Assembly (NCBI GenBank): GCA_002270565.1
Contig: NQMI01000057.1
Location: forward strand, 124,001 to 188,000
Direction: 5' to 3'
Origin: Stenocarpella maydis
Lineage: Eukaryota > Ascomycota > Sordariomycetes > Diaporthales > Diaporthaceae
Length of the DNA stretch: 64,000 nt
The notes beneath the pieces were generated by a model that saw only the letters and a list, made by a program, of their open reading frames with translations, had not been told where the DNA came from and did no database searches. The translations under genes were made by a program, and so were the position numbers. Every line of letters starts with the position of its first letter. Position 1 is the stretch's first letter. Of the stretch, positions 35,093 to 45,776 are shown piece by piece.

Positions 35093-35828
35093 ATGGTAAG
35101 AGCGGTCCCAATTGCCTTGGTCGCCTGCCCTGGCCCGATCCCGCATATTCGACCCCCAGAGGCTGGCCCTGGCGCGATCCTCACGGGTCGAACTGCGGTG
35201 CATCTGACGACTGGATTGGGGTCGCCCACGTGCCTCCAAAGGCTGTTTTTCAACCGAGAAAATGGAGCTGACATGATGTTTTCCCAAACATAGTCGGACG
35301 TAGAAGAGAACAACGCTCCCGAAGTTGCTGAGGAGGTCGAAGTCTCCGCCGATGCCGCCTCCAAGGGTCAGATGTCCGTCCTGGACGCCCTGAAGGGTGT
35401 GCTGAAGCTTGCCCTCATGCACGACGGTCTTGCACGTGGTCTGCGTGAGGCAAGCAAGGCCCTCGACCGCCGTCAGGCCCACATGTGCGTCCTGAACGAG
35501 GCCTGCGAGGAGGATGCCTACAAGAAGCTCGTCATCGCCCTCTGCTCCGAGCATAAGATCCCCCTGATCAAGGTCCCCGACGGAAAGCAGCTCGGCGAGT
35601 GGGCCGGTCTCTGTGAGTAGCCCCCGAAACATGGCTCAGTATCTGCTAGGGTCTGGCAGGGACTGAGAGCCGGAACACGTGGTAACTAATCCATCGGCAA
35701 CAGGCGTTCTTGACCGTGAGGGAAACGCCCGCAAGGTGGTCAACTGCTCTTGTGTCGTCGTCAAGGACTGGGGTGAGGAGTCCCAGGAGCGCTCCATCCT
35801 CCTCAACTACTTCCAGACCGAGCAATAA
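35093..35828 (+). CDS. RPS12: 40S ribosomal protein S12 (eS12)
   Basis: 148-aa small-subunit ribosomal protein. The first coding exon is only the ATG (35093-35095). A 198-nt intron (35096-35293) begins GTAAGA and ends CATAG; exon 2 is 35294-35612, intron 2 is 35613-35703 (91 nt, GTGAGT...CAG), and exon 3 is 35704-35828. Splicing yields [12 protein letters not shown], then the eS12 core ([60 protein letters not shown]) and the end [13 protein letters not shown]. The Glu-rich N-terminal extension is normal for the family. Divergent from RPS22. Confidence 0.96.
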
Positions 35829-36977
35829 ACGACATGTCATATCGATTGGGGCGGGGCGTTCACAATTCCGGGGGGTTATAGATGAGGCATCGGGGCTATT
35901 TCATGGTCGCGTCCACAACGACTTTATCGGATGTACGACGAGTTCCGACGGCTGGCATGGTTCGGGTATGGGATACTTGAGGCATGGGGACCTCACTTAG
36001 GGATCCAAAATGGAAAACGAGCACGGGGCCTCAGCAGTTCTCCGTCAAAGGTGTTGACAACATTCTGCTGTGGTTCTGTCTGCGTGATGCTAATTGGACC
36101 ATATGCACCCTCCGCGATACCATGACATGGTCTTGAAGGTCGCCGTCTTGCTTCTCTACTGCTCTTCCGGTACCGGAACTCTACGTGATGGCCAGAACTG
36201 TAGAATCAATGAGGCCGCTGGAATAGGACTGCTGGAGGACACTGGCTAGCTTCTCCCAGTATCATCCATGAGTGATTGTATACCTAGGTAGACTTGACTG
36301 CCAGACATGTGAGTGCCATTACCGGTTTGGCACGACTCTTATCTTTGAATGGACGCGGGAAAGCCTGAAACTTTGCCCGTCGTGTCAACTTGGTCCTTTT
36401 CTCTCCGCCTGGACAGCTGTGTGCTACAGCCTACCTATCGCTCGAACATCCCGTCTACAGATCTCGAGGAATGATGCTTTGGTGAATCAAAGGGATCGGA
36501 GATTGCAGAACATACAGCGCATTAAGGTAATTGTGTCCGTGGACCAGAGTGAGTGTAGGACAACCAACCCGAGTGAATGCATCGAAGCTGTTCGTTATAT
36601 GGAGATCGCAAGAGTTAGGCTTAAAATTGAGTTGGCATCTGGCAAGAGGGGATATGGTGGAAAGAGAAATAAGTCGAAAGCCGTAAGGAAACCCATCTAC
36701 TCAGTCACAGAAAACCTTCCTTTGGATAGCTACTGTATGAAATGCTCGTTCAGCGGTAAATGGCGTTTTGGGGTCGTGAAGGCAGGGGTCAGTCACTTGG
36801 CCAAGCTGATGACAAGACCTGATTACTGTACCTTCCAGATGTCCCGCTGACTGTGGGGTAGCGGAGATCACACATCATTGAATCACAACTTTTGGCACAT
36901 GCTTTCAGTACGTGCCATGATAATTAAAATCCACGAGCATAGTATCGATTGTACGTTTCCTTTGTAACCCTTCGAGG
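35829..36977. other. Lower-GC intergenic region
   Basis: 1.15 kb between RPS12 and the parvulin gene. A 192-codon open frame at 36272-36850 has no ATG at its start and no recognised family, so I do not call it. A perfect TACCTAGGTA palindrome lies at 36281-36290. The parvulin promoter should be in the last few hundred bases. Confidence 0.5.
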
Positions 36978-37521
36978 ATGGCCAAGAACAAGGGCTCGGG
37001 CCAAGGCAAACTGGCCAAGAGCAAGGGTAAGGCCAAGGACGAGGGGCAGGGCGAGAAGCGGGATGCTGGTGGCAAGGGGGGGAAGCAAGACAATGCCAGA
37101 GACCCTCAGTGGGACGACTCAAAAGACGAAATAAGAGTTAGGCACATTCTCTGGTGGGTATTACAGTATCCCGTGTTCTTTTCAGGCTGACATTTCATCT
37201 CAGTGAGAAACATTCGGACAAGGAGAAAGCACTAGAAAGGCTGAAGGCAGGCGAGGATTTTCACACGGTAGCTTGTGATGTTACAGAGCACAAGAAGTCC
37301 AGCGGCAAGTTATGCACGATCTTATCAATGAAAACCAAGTACTGACGGACATTGAAGGGGGCTTATTGGATAATTGGCACAAGAAAAACAGCCTCAAATT
37401 TGGCGATGTGGCTTTCACGTTGGAGGTCAGCTCTGTCACTAATCCAAAGATCGCGGAGTGTAAGACGGACCAAGGATATCACATCATAATGGTGGAGGGT
37501 AGAAGGAGAGCCAAAGGTTAG
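36978..37521 (+). CDS. pin4: Parvulin-type peptidyl-prolyl cis-trans isomerase (PIN4/Par14 family)
   Basis: 146-aa prolyl isomerase of the Par14/PIN4 group, which binds DNA and pre-ribosomes in animals. Exons: 36978-37153, 37204-37304 and 37358-37521. Intron 1 is 50 nt with a GTGGGT donor. Intron 2 (37305-37357, 53 nt) is best read as a GC-AG intron: donor GCAAGT, branch TACTGAC, acceptor GAAG. That choice is the only one I found that keeps the frame, and it restores the family's GG (SSGGLLDNW). Residues 1-50 are a Lys/Gly-rich basic tail; then IRVRHILCEKHSDKEKALE starts the parvulin fold, which ends GYHIIMVEGRR. The family's usual SEDK segment is diverged (TEHKKSSGG). The gene sits in a lower-GC island, and function may have drifted. 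Confidence 0.83.
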
Positions 37522-37996
37522 AAGTGGATAGCGTAACTGAGAGGACTATTGGGCAACTCAAGTACCTAGAAATACTTGCTAGGTATGTGGATAATCAATG
37601 GTAATCCAATGCAGTGAAGCACAACAAGCCGTGCCAGAGCAAGATACTTGCATACGTCCGTCATATTTATCACCACCAGAACAAGCGGGGAAAAAGTATG
37701 CTTGTTCTCTAATATTGCACGAGATATATCTGATCACGCGAATGTCGGATGCAATTTGGTATTAATCTATGAAATCTTTCCCAGAATGGGGAACCAAAAA
37801 AAAAAAAAGTTTTCCTATTCTTATCTACCCACTCGAAAGGTCATCAGGGATGTGCAGCTCATTGGCATAAGCATCTAGAAGTAAAATCGCAGAACAGGCT
37901 TAGAATACTTGGGTTTGAGAGCAAGCCGCGTGCTAAGAATACGATGCCATCCCTGCGTCACTGAGGCAGTTACCGTAATTCTCCAACCCACAGCCA
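37522..37996. other. Convergent intergenic region between parvulin and SRA genes
   Basis: 0.48 kb between two stop codons, presumably 3' UTRs. An A12 run lies near 37797-37808. No gene was seen. Confidence 0.55.
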
Positions 37997-39515
37997 TCAC
38001 TTCTCTTCTTCGCCCTCAGGGTCTTCTGAGTACGGGGAAAGGTCTGTCTCAATATTAGATATCCTCCTCCTGTAGGATTCTTGTGCCCCCGCGGCTCCGG
38101 AATCCGGAGCTCTGGGACCATTCAGCTTCATCTCTGACTTGAACACACGGCTCCGACGCCAATGTGCCCGATCAATTCTCTCTCTGTCTCTTCTGATGAT
38201 CCACTCAGTCAATCCTGCATCGCCTTCCGTTTGCTTGATTCGCTCTCTCTCCAGCTTCTCGTATAGACTCCAATCGTCCAGCTGGGAAGGCTTCGGGATA
38301 TCGAGGATCTCCTGTATCGGTGTCTGGCCTGGCATGCGTTCGAGGACCAGTCGCATTGTATATATTTCCGTCGCTGGGTCACGCTTGAGACCCCAGGATC
38401 TGAGAATATAACTGCTTTCAGTCAATAACGATGACTATGAGCAGGATTTGGTGCCCATGTTCACTTACAGACCGTCGTATCTAAGCCCAGCGACGGGAGC
38501 ATACATGCTCTTCAAGCGGAAACCCCTCAGGACCTTGGTCTTCTGCCCAACCTGTGTTATGAGATTGTAATGCATCTCGTGCTGCTTTCCACGACGGTAA
38601 TACTCTGTTAGACTGTCTGATAGTCTCTCCTCGCTGCCTGTCAACAGGGGAAGTGCTGCAACGCCATAACGGCCCTTTGTCGGCTTCTCGAAAGCGCCAC
38701 CGACAATACCATCTCGGTGCGCACAGCCGATATTGAGCCACCAGCTTCTTAGGAGGTCAGTATTGACCTTTTCTCCTCGTTCTCAGGATATTGACGAAGC
38801 AGGAGCGAGACTCACGTTCCAGGTGTGTAGTGCTGGCTCACCTCCGCCTCTGAGAGCTCGTTTGGGCCCGGGTGCTTCGGTGACCATATGCCTAGTCCGT
38901 CGGAAGCCACAGCCGAGAACAAGACATCACGGAGTGCGTTCTCAAGCAGACTGTCCAAGCGATATTGGTCTAGAGCGAAGTATTGCGACCTGAAGCGGGC
39001 GCGCCAGCACTTCTGCAGGCGTTGCACTTTTTCAAGCTCGGATCCTAGTCCCACCCCTGCAATGGGTGGTCTGGCTGAAGAGCTTTCAATCTCGTACGCG
39101 TGAATAATGTCGGCAAGTAACTTGTCAAGTCGCGTGTCCTGGATAGTAGAGAATGTGATCTTTTGGCTCGCTTGGGTCATCGACGGAGCCGTTGCAGGTG
39201 CCTTGTCGATTTCGTCCACGAGCATCACGTCTAGGACGAAGGCCAACTCTTCCAGCTCGAGCATGGTGATGGTGTGGCCTTGGGATAAGGAAGCACGAAT
39301 AGTATCAGATAGAGCAAGGAGCTTGGAGGCATTCCTAGATTCTCCGTTAGTGAATAATCTTGATTCCTCTCCTTATCCACTGTCCTCTCGGCACACACCA
39401 GATTGTCCAGTACATGTTTGGCCTGCTCTCTTGCTGTGTACTCCCAACCACACATGAAGCTTTTGCCAGACACATGATACGCAGGCACAGCGTACAATCT
39501 AGTGGATGAACTCAT
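37997..39515 (-). CDS. SRA-YDG domain protein (methylcytosine-binding fold)
   Basis: 443-aa protein whose C-terminal half carries an SRA-YDG domain, a fold that in UHRF1 and plant SUVH proteins flips out and binds 5-methylcytosine. Exons: 39515-39397, 39334-38816, 38747-38469 and 38411-37997; introns 62, 68 and 57 nt, all with canonical ends. Splicing yields SWWLNIGCAHRDGIVGG (~214), then VLRGFRLKSMYAPVAGLRY followed by DGLYILRSWG. The latter is the strongest match to the SRA core pattern KLKSKYAPxxGxRYDGLYxV. Intron 3 falls exactly inside the YDG motif. Residues 1-210 are helical with no recognised domain; I see no RING, SET, PHD or HNH motif. The tail is charged and ends in acidic residues. 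A chromatin or DNA-methylation reader role is inferred from the domain alone. Confidence 0.82.
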
Positions 39516-41587
39516 CAAGCCTATAGAGCATAAACACCCTGGAAGGCCTCATGGAGGTGTACTCTGGGCGCAAAGGATGAAAAGAGAAGTACTGACCATC
39601 CATTATCACTGACCCATACGCTTGCATTACTACTTTTTGATACAAATGATTCATTTGTTGAAACTCTTGGCAAGGTGGCTAATTTGGCCTTCAGTTAGTG
39701 AAAGGCCGGAAGGAATTCGGGGTACAGTCAGGTGGTTCACGCTCACGGTTTTGTTCAGCGCTGCCGTCGTAGGAGTCCGACCTTGGAAGAATCACTTCAC
39801 GGAATTGTACGTCCTGCCAAACAAAATGTCAATACGTGGAAAGCATCGAGATGCGGCAGAAAGGATCGTGGGCTTGCCTCGGACGGATCTACTATGCGCA
39901 CGCATCTCGACTGCGGTGCTCTCTTTTCGAGTTCGGACGAGGAATGTCGATGGTTCATGCGCATCGCCTGATAAAGCCCTGATTCCCAGTTGCGAAGGCA
40001 GAAGCCGGCGTGGTTTGGATCATGCTGAGGTCCATTCTGATCGGCTGGTTGCCAGAAATGCTTCTTGTGGAACATGGGCTTGTGGCGTACCCGGGCCTCT
40101 TCACCGGTTCTGTGTGGCAACATCAGCGAAGAGTGTACTTGGTGGCTGATCTTATATCGTGTAGAATTTGCGCATGGACCATGATGAATGATCCAGATCC
40201 GTAGCAAGAGGGTCACTCAAAGTTGTTTGTAGCCCACAGTAGTCCATATGGGCAGGTGATGTTGGCAACATTGAAGGCGTCCCTTGGGCAATGCATAGGT
40301 GATTCGGCCGAGAAACGTACGAACGTGGGAACAGTCGACCACCGTACCTTCTGTATTCAAATTAAGGAGGCCGCTGCTTCCATAGTTAAGAGTTCATACC
40401 TAGGTATGGACATGGGAGACTAATATTGGCGGCTCAAGTGAGAGTCCAGCGTGTAGGCGGTAATTCAGCAGCCATCGGTCAGCAACATCAGGCTGAACTA
40501 GCTTCCTCGCCAGCGAGTTTGGTATACTGTAGGTAACGCCGTCAATGCGAGAGGCAGAGGAACGCAGATGTGACTTCGCTCAGGGCATTCTTGGTCTTTT
40601 ATTTCAGACGCAAGGAAGAGACAGAGAAAGGGTGAGGAGGGATGCCTCGTCCGAAATCATAATCTTCGGGCACCTAGGAGCAGAACCCAACCTGAATGTA
40701 AGTGGCGTTGATATCAACGTCATACCTGAGTTTCGTATAGGATTTGAGTTTCCATGATGGACAATGAGGGTGAGCGAGCATTACATTTTGGAAAGATAGT
40801 GCTCCTTGGCCCCGTCCCGAAACATCGAGATATTCTGCTGGGAGCATGTGCCACCCACCTGGACATGCCCCCAAACGCGACGGCGTCATGTCTTGTACAA
40901 GTCTCTGGGGCCAAAACATCCTTCCCAACTTCCAGGGTCAAGCCTCGGAGCTCCCGTCTTCCTCGTGACATCAGAGAGTGGTATTTCCTGACCACAACCT
41001 CCGGGCTAGCTCAAACTCGCCTGCGATCGATGAACATGCCCCCCCTTGCCACCCGAGATCGGTTCGCTATCCAGGTCTAGGTTGTGCAGGGGCGAAAACC
41101 GTTGTGAGCCTGAGGTCTTCCAGGTCGTTTGCTTGACATCACGATGAGATACGCGCGAGAGTCTCGAGACCCTGAGCTAGCAGGTACACAAAGACCTAGG
41201 CAGGCACAAATCATTCGCCAGGAACACCGGAGCTCCGAGCCGACACTGCCAATTGGAAAGGTGCTGCTGCTGGGTCTGCATTTCTGTAGATACAGAGAAG
41301 ACGCGTGGCTGGGTGAGACGAAGGGAGAGATGAAGCCCAGCTTTTGCATCAGGAGTGTCGAGTTTGGTGGGGGTCGACCGCAGTGGCTGACCCGCTCGGC
41401 TTAGAGGCCGCTAGATATTTACTGTGTAAATAACCATGCTGCGGCCGGTGCCGTGATCGGCCCCGCTACGGCTGCGATGGCCACCCTGCTTTGTCAGGGA
41501 ATCTTTTCAAACATGACAATTCGCAACTCTCATACAACCGGCAACTGAAAGAAGGCAGCCCAGTCTCCGGACACCACACTCGCCAGA
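39516..41587. other. Lower-GC intergenic region
   Basis: 2.1 kb between divergent genes (SRA protein and cysteine synthase). ORFs at 39622-40149 and 40754-41080 lack recognised families; I do not call them. A TACCTAGGTA palindrome sits at 40397-40406. Both flanking promoters should lie at the ends. Confidence 0.5.
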
Positions 41588-42802
41588 ATGATGAGGCAAA
41601 GCGTACGGTCCTTTGCGACCAGCGCCATGCGCATGGCCGAGGCCTCGTCGCCCAACCTCGGCATTGCGCGCGCTCAAGGAGTCGCACGAGGTTTGACTGG
41701 AGGTACGGTTCTACTGTAAACAAAACATACGCGCAAACACACACGATTCCCAGTCTGCCACACACCGTTTGGGCTTGTACGCTGACCTCGTCCGGTAGCG
41801 ATCGGAAACACCCCGCTGATCCGCCTGAACAAGCTGTCCGAGCGGACGGGCTGCGAGGTGCTCGGCAAGGCCGAATTCATGAACCCGGGCGGGTCGGTCA
41901 AGGACCGCGCGGCGCTGTACGTGGTCCAGGACGCCGAGCGCAAGGGCCTGCTCAGGCCGGGCGGCACCGTCGTCGAGGGCACGGCGGGCAACACGGGCAT
42001 CGGGCTGGCGCACGTGTGCCGGTCGCTGGGCTACCGGCTCGTCATCTACATGCCCAACACGCAGTCGCAGGGCAAGATCGACCTCCTGCGGCTGCTGGGC
42101 GCCGAGGTGTACCCGGTCCCCGCCGTCGCCTTCGACAACCCGGACAACTACAACCACCAGGCGCGGCGGCACGCCGAGCGCCTGGGCGAGGGCAACGCCG
42201 TCTGGACCAACCAGTTCGACAACACGGCCAACCGGCAGGCCCACATCGAGACCACGGGGCCCGAGATCTGGGCACAGACCCAAGGCAAGGTCGACGCCTT
42301 CACCTGCGCCACGGGCACGGCGGGCACCTTTGCCGGCGTCACGCGCTACCTCAAGGACGTCAGCGGCGGGAGGGTCAAGTGCTTCCTGGCCGACCCGCCG
42401 GGGAGCGTGCTGCACTCGTACGTCCAGTCCGGCGGCAAGCTGGTGGAGAGGACCGGGTCCAGCATCACCGAGGGCATCGGCCAGGGCCGCATCACCGACA
42501 ACCTGAAGCCCGACATCGGCCTGGTGGATGACTCGCTGCACATCCCTGACGAGGAGACCATCGAGATGGTCTACCGCTGCCTGGACGAGGAGGGCCTGTA
42601 CCTGGGTGCCAGCTCCACGCTCAACGTCGTGGCTGCCCAGAAGGCGGCGGAGAGGCTGGGCAAGGGCCACACCATTGTCACCATGCTGTGCGATGGGGCT
42701 TACAGATACCAGGACCGCTTGTTCTCGAGGAAATGGTTGACCGAGAAGAAGCTGATAGGGTCGATCCCAAAGCATCTGGAGAGGTACATAGTCCTGCCAT
42801 GA
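41588..42802 (+). CDS. Cysteine synthase 2-like PLP enzyme (mitochondrial MCY1/YGR012W type)
   Basis: 372-aa fold-type II PLP enzyme related to O-acetylserine sulfhydrylase/cystathionine beta-synthase. Exon 1 is 41588-41702, the intron 41703-41798 (96 nt, GTACGG donor, GCTGAC branch, TAG acceptor), and exon 2 is 41799-42802. The N-terminus ([17 protein letters not shown]) is basic, Ser-rich and Asp-free at first, like a mitochondrial presequence. GNTPLIRL opens the fold. The PLP lysine is Lys73 in [10 protein letters not shown]. The substrate loop is TAGNTG rather than the TSGNTG of classical CysK, and the phosphate-binding loop is TGTAGT. These, and the ending YIVLP, match the fungal cysteine synthase 2 subgroup. 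The actual sulfur substrate is not settled by sequence. Convergent with the next gene, with 59 bp between stop codons. Confidence 0.9.
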
Positions 42803-42861
42803 TAGGCGGCAGGGTCTTGGTTGATAGATATCAATATTCACAAGCTGTACATATCGTATCA

Positions 42862-44061
42862 TCACGCCGCCGGTGCGGCCTCAGCCCCCTCCTGTGCCCC
42901 GCTGGGTTCGAGGAAGCACCTATCATACAGGTACTTGCCCCGCCCCTTCTTCATGTCACTCGACTCGAGGGCACTCCTCACTTCCGCGGCCAGCGGTTCC
43001 CTCCGCAGCTTGATCTGGCTCGCAAGATCGCCGCTCAGCCCCTCCATAGCCAGGTCGAAGCCCTTCAGGATCGGCGACGCCACCAGCACAAACTTGTTCT
43101 TCTCCACCAGGTACCTCGTCCCCTCCACGTCGACATACGCCTCATGCGGGTGCAGTTCCAGAAGCCCCTTGCCCTCCGGCCACAGGCTCACAATGACCTG
43201 GGCATACCTGCCCATCTTGTCGGCGTGTTCGGCCCTGCCGTGCCTGACCGCCAGCATAGCCGTGAGGAACAGAGGCGTGGCCAGGATCTGCGGGTCCCTC
43301 CTCAGAGGGAAGCGGTCCTTGGTCAGCTCGGCACGCTCCTTGTCGCTCGTGTGGGGCTGGTGGCCCTCATCCCCCAGGACCTCCAGTACCCTCTCTGCGG
43401 ACCTGAGCGCCGTGTTGAGCGACGAGATGCTCCACCCGGCCCCTGCCGCCTCCAGCACGATGAGGGTCATGATCTCCTGGACCTTCTCCGACATGTCCAG
43501 CCTGAAGCCCGTTCTCTCGGGCTTCTTGACGGCCTCGAGGACGGGGCCCATGTTGCCGCTCATGCCGGCCTTCCTCACGATCTTGGGCCAGTCCGAGACC
43601 TCGAACTTGCGGCGCGCGTTGCGCTGCAGGGCCTCGAGCAGCTTGGGCAGTATCTGCCAGTCCTCCTTGGACCTCATCTTGTCGAGGGCCTGGAAGAAGA
43701 TCTTGCGCGTGTTCGGGACCTCGCCTTTCCTGTAGTCGAGGTATCGGAACCTTGTGCGCTGGCCGTCGATCTCGATCTCGATGGGCTCGAGGTCCAGCTT
43801 CTCCTTGTAGCGCTCGCGGAATATCTTTTTCCTCTGGGTGAGGGGCAGCACGCTGGGGAGGATGATCTTTTGCTGCATCTCGCGGAGGAGGCCGTCGAGC
43901 TCGGCGTTGGACGTCTTGGGGAAGGTAATGACATTGCCGGCCTGTCGTGGCGTCGAGGCCGAGAAGTCCCTGGATTGCTGTGAGGGTGGTGTGGCCCGTA
44001 CTGAGGCCCCTAGGGCGACCCGACCTGCCCTGAAGGCAGGCCGTATGGAGTTGTTGGACAT
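42862..44061 (-). CDS. Conserved fungal mitochondrial protein of unknown function
   Basis: Single-exon gene for 399 aa. The ATG at 44061 is used; the longer open frame begins with a TTG. Residues 1-40 (MSNNSIRPAFRAGRVALGAS, then an RDFSAST-like cleavage region) look like a mitochondrial targeting peptide. The remainder is helix-rich and basic, with segments such as LPLTQRKKIFRERYKEKLD and KEDWQILPKLLEALQRNARR that suggest helical repeats. No catalytic motif or membrane helix was recognised. It is head-to-head with the mitochondrial ribosomal protein bL19m gene (240 bp apart), which hints at a role in mitochondrial gene expression. That is inference from context only. Confidence 0.85.
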   Translation of the reverse strand: MSNNSIRPAFRAGRVALGASVRATPPSQQSRDFSASTPRQAGNVITFPKTSNAELDGLLREMQQKIILPSVLPLTQRKKIFRERYKEKLDLEPIEIEIDGQRTRFRYLDYRKGEVPNTRKIFFQALDKMRSKEDWQILPKLLEALQRNARRKFEVSDWPKIVRKAGMSGNMGPVLEAVKKPERTGFRLDMSEKVQEIMTLIVLEAAGAGWSISSLNTALRSAERVLEVLGDEGHQPHTSDKERAELTKDRFPLRRDPQILATPLFLTAMLAVRHGRAEHADKMGRYAQVIVSLWPEGKGLLELHPHEAYVDVEGTRYLVEKNKFVLVASPILKGFDLAMEGLSGDLASQIKLRREPLAAEVRSALESSDMKKGRGKYLYDRCFLEPSGAQEGAEAAPAA

Positions 44062-44301
44062 GGCGACGACTGTGGTTGTCGAAGCGCGGTGCAGCTGGCG
44101 CAAAGCGTGACCAGGCCTGCTGATCGCCAATGTTCAAAAAAGTTACCAAGGTCCGTTCAGAACTGCAGGGATCAATTACTGGTAGCCAATCACGGCAGGC
44201 AATTGCTAGCCAACCCTTCCTCACAGTCAGCCAAGTCTCCCAAGAATTTGAGAAGGACGACTTGATTGCCCTCCCACCGTCATAACCCACACCGGCCCAC
44301 C
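44062..44301. promoter_or_regulatory. Bidirectional promoter of two mitochondrial protein genes
   Basis: 240 bp between divergent start codons. CCAAT boxes are visible at 44127-44131 and 44186-44190, a spacing and arrangement common in HAP-complex-controlled mitochondrial genes. HAP control is inferred. Confidence 0.6.
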
Positions 44302-45127
44302 ATGAATTCAGCACCTATACGGCGGCCCCTCGGCTGCCTCAAGACGGTGCTGAGGCACTCGAGGCAGCAGAGCCGGTCATTCCGCCTCAGCAAGGCCCAG
44401 CTGCCCCGGGAGGTACCCCCAGCTCCCAAGACGCCCGCACCAGGATTCTGTAGGTCACGTCGAGCCCCATTAACCACCTCTTGCCCGAGCCGTGACACAC
44501 GACAAGGTCCGCCCGCTGACACGTGTATGTGCCGCCGCCCCCCCCTGGCGTACAGTCCCGATCCAGGACAAGCACAACCCCGAGAAGCTGCGCACCGGCT
44601 TCGCAGTCTACACCTCCCCCTCGAGCGTGGTCCCCTCGCTGGGGCTCACGCACCCGCACCTGCGGCCCCCACCCCCGGACCCCGTGGCCGCGCACCACGC
44701 CTACCAGATCCGAAAGATGGACCCGTCAGGCGCGCGGACGCGCCTCTTCAGCAAGGACAACCCGGACAGCGCGCGCGTGGGCGACATCCTGCTCGTGACG
44801 ACCAAGCGGTCCGCCGAGCCCTTCGCGGGCGTGCTCGTGAGCGTGCGCAGGCGGGGCATCGAGTCGAGCCTGCTGCTGCGGGGCCAGCTGGCCAAGACGG
44901 GCGTCGAGATGTCCTTCAAGATCTACAGCCGCAACGTCACGGGCATCGAGATCATCAAGAGGCGCGCCCGGAGGGCGAGGCGCGCCCGCCTCACGTACCT
45001 GCGCAACCCCAAGCACGACATCGGCAGCGTCGAGCACCACGTGCGCGAGTGGCGGCGGAACAGGAACGTCTTTGCCAGCGCGGTTGGCAAGGGCAAGAAG
45101 AGGCAGAAGAAGAGGGCCGGGTTCTAG
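44302..45127 (+). CDS. IMG1: Mitochondrial large-subunit ribosomal protein bL19m (IMG1 type)
   Basis: 239-aa mitoribosomal protein. Exon 1 is 44302-44449, intron 44450-44555 (106 nt, GTAGGT donor, CGCTGAC branch, TACAG acceptor, phase 1), and exon 2 is 44556-45127. The N-terminal exon (MNSAPIRRPLGCLKTVLRHS) is basic and amphipathic, a likely mitochondrial presequence. The bL19 core begins near DPSGARTRLF and includes RVGDILLVTTKR, GVLVSVRRRGIESSLLLRGQ, TGVEMSFKIYSRNVTGIEII and the Arg-rich RRARRARRARLTYLRN. The C-terminal extension is Lys/Arg-rich. Divergent from the preceding mitochondrial protein gene. Confidence 0.9.
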
Positions 45128-45776
45128 AGCCCGGGGGAGGGGTGGGCGCCGGCATGTATATTGGTGTTCCCCACGGAGTGCCGGAGGCAGCAGGACTACC
45201 GCCTCCGCATGCAGACCCGGAGTGTTTTGGTGCATTGGGACAAGGTCAGCAGGCTTCTGGCGCATACTCTTTCAGCCGAGGAAGCGTTATGCCCTGCAAA
45301 TGGTCTGGAAGGGACAAGACGAGCGAAGTACAACTCATTGTATGCCCGTGTTGTAACCTGTCCGAGTCTGTGTATGTTTGGTGCCATCTAGATACAACGA
45401 GTGCCTTACCACCAAGCACGGGCTCAACGATGGCAGTAGAAACTGTATTGTACAATGAAAAGGCGAACGTATGCTGCTGCTATCCACTAACACAAGAACA
45501 CCTCCAAAGCCCCCGAGGAAACGCCCCGAATCGTAATACAACTAGTGTCCCAGTGTGAAATTGATGACTCCCGACCCGTGAACCAAGGTTTGGACCTCTT
45601 CTGGTCTTCTTTTCTATCGCTGTTTGCGCCTGCTACATGCATCAAAGCAACCGCCCAAATGCTCTTTTCTTGGCGAACCTCTCCCTACATGACATTTGGA
45701 GTGAGTTGGGTGACAAATCGTCGCACCGCTCCTCAAGGCGGATCGTAGTATTAAAAGGATAAGAGTCGAACGCACG
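45128..45776. other. Convergent intergenic region between bL19m and TRK genes
   Basis: 0.65 kb between stop codons, presumably two 3' UTRs. Open frames here are extensions or antisense and were not called. Confidence 0.55.

Noticed and set aside
36272..36850. 192-codon ORF upstream of the parvulin gene
   Set aside because: No ATG at the start and no recognisable family; the cysteines do not form a known zinc pattern.
39622..40149. 175-codon ORF between the SRA and cysteine synthase genes
   Set aside because: Starts with a non-ATG codon, and no domain or homologue was recognised.
42688..43983. 431-codon ORF antisense to the mitochondrial protein gene
   Set aside because: It is the complement of the 399-aa protein, which has a convincing presequence and composition. 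The antisense frame is Leu/Val/Arg-rich without a domain.
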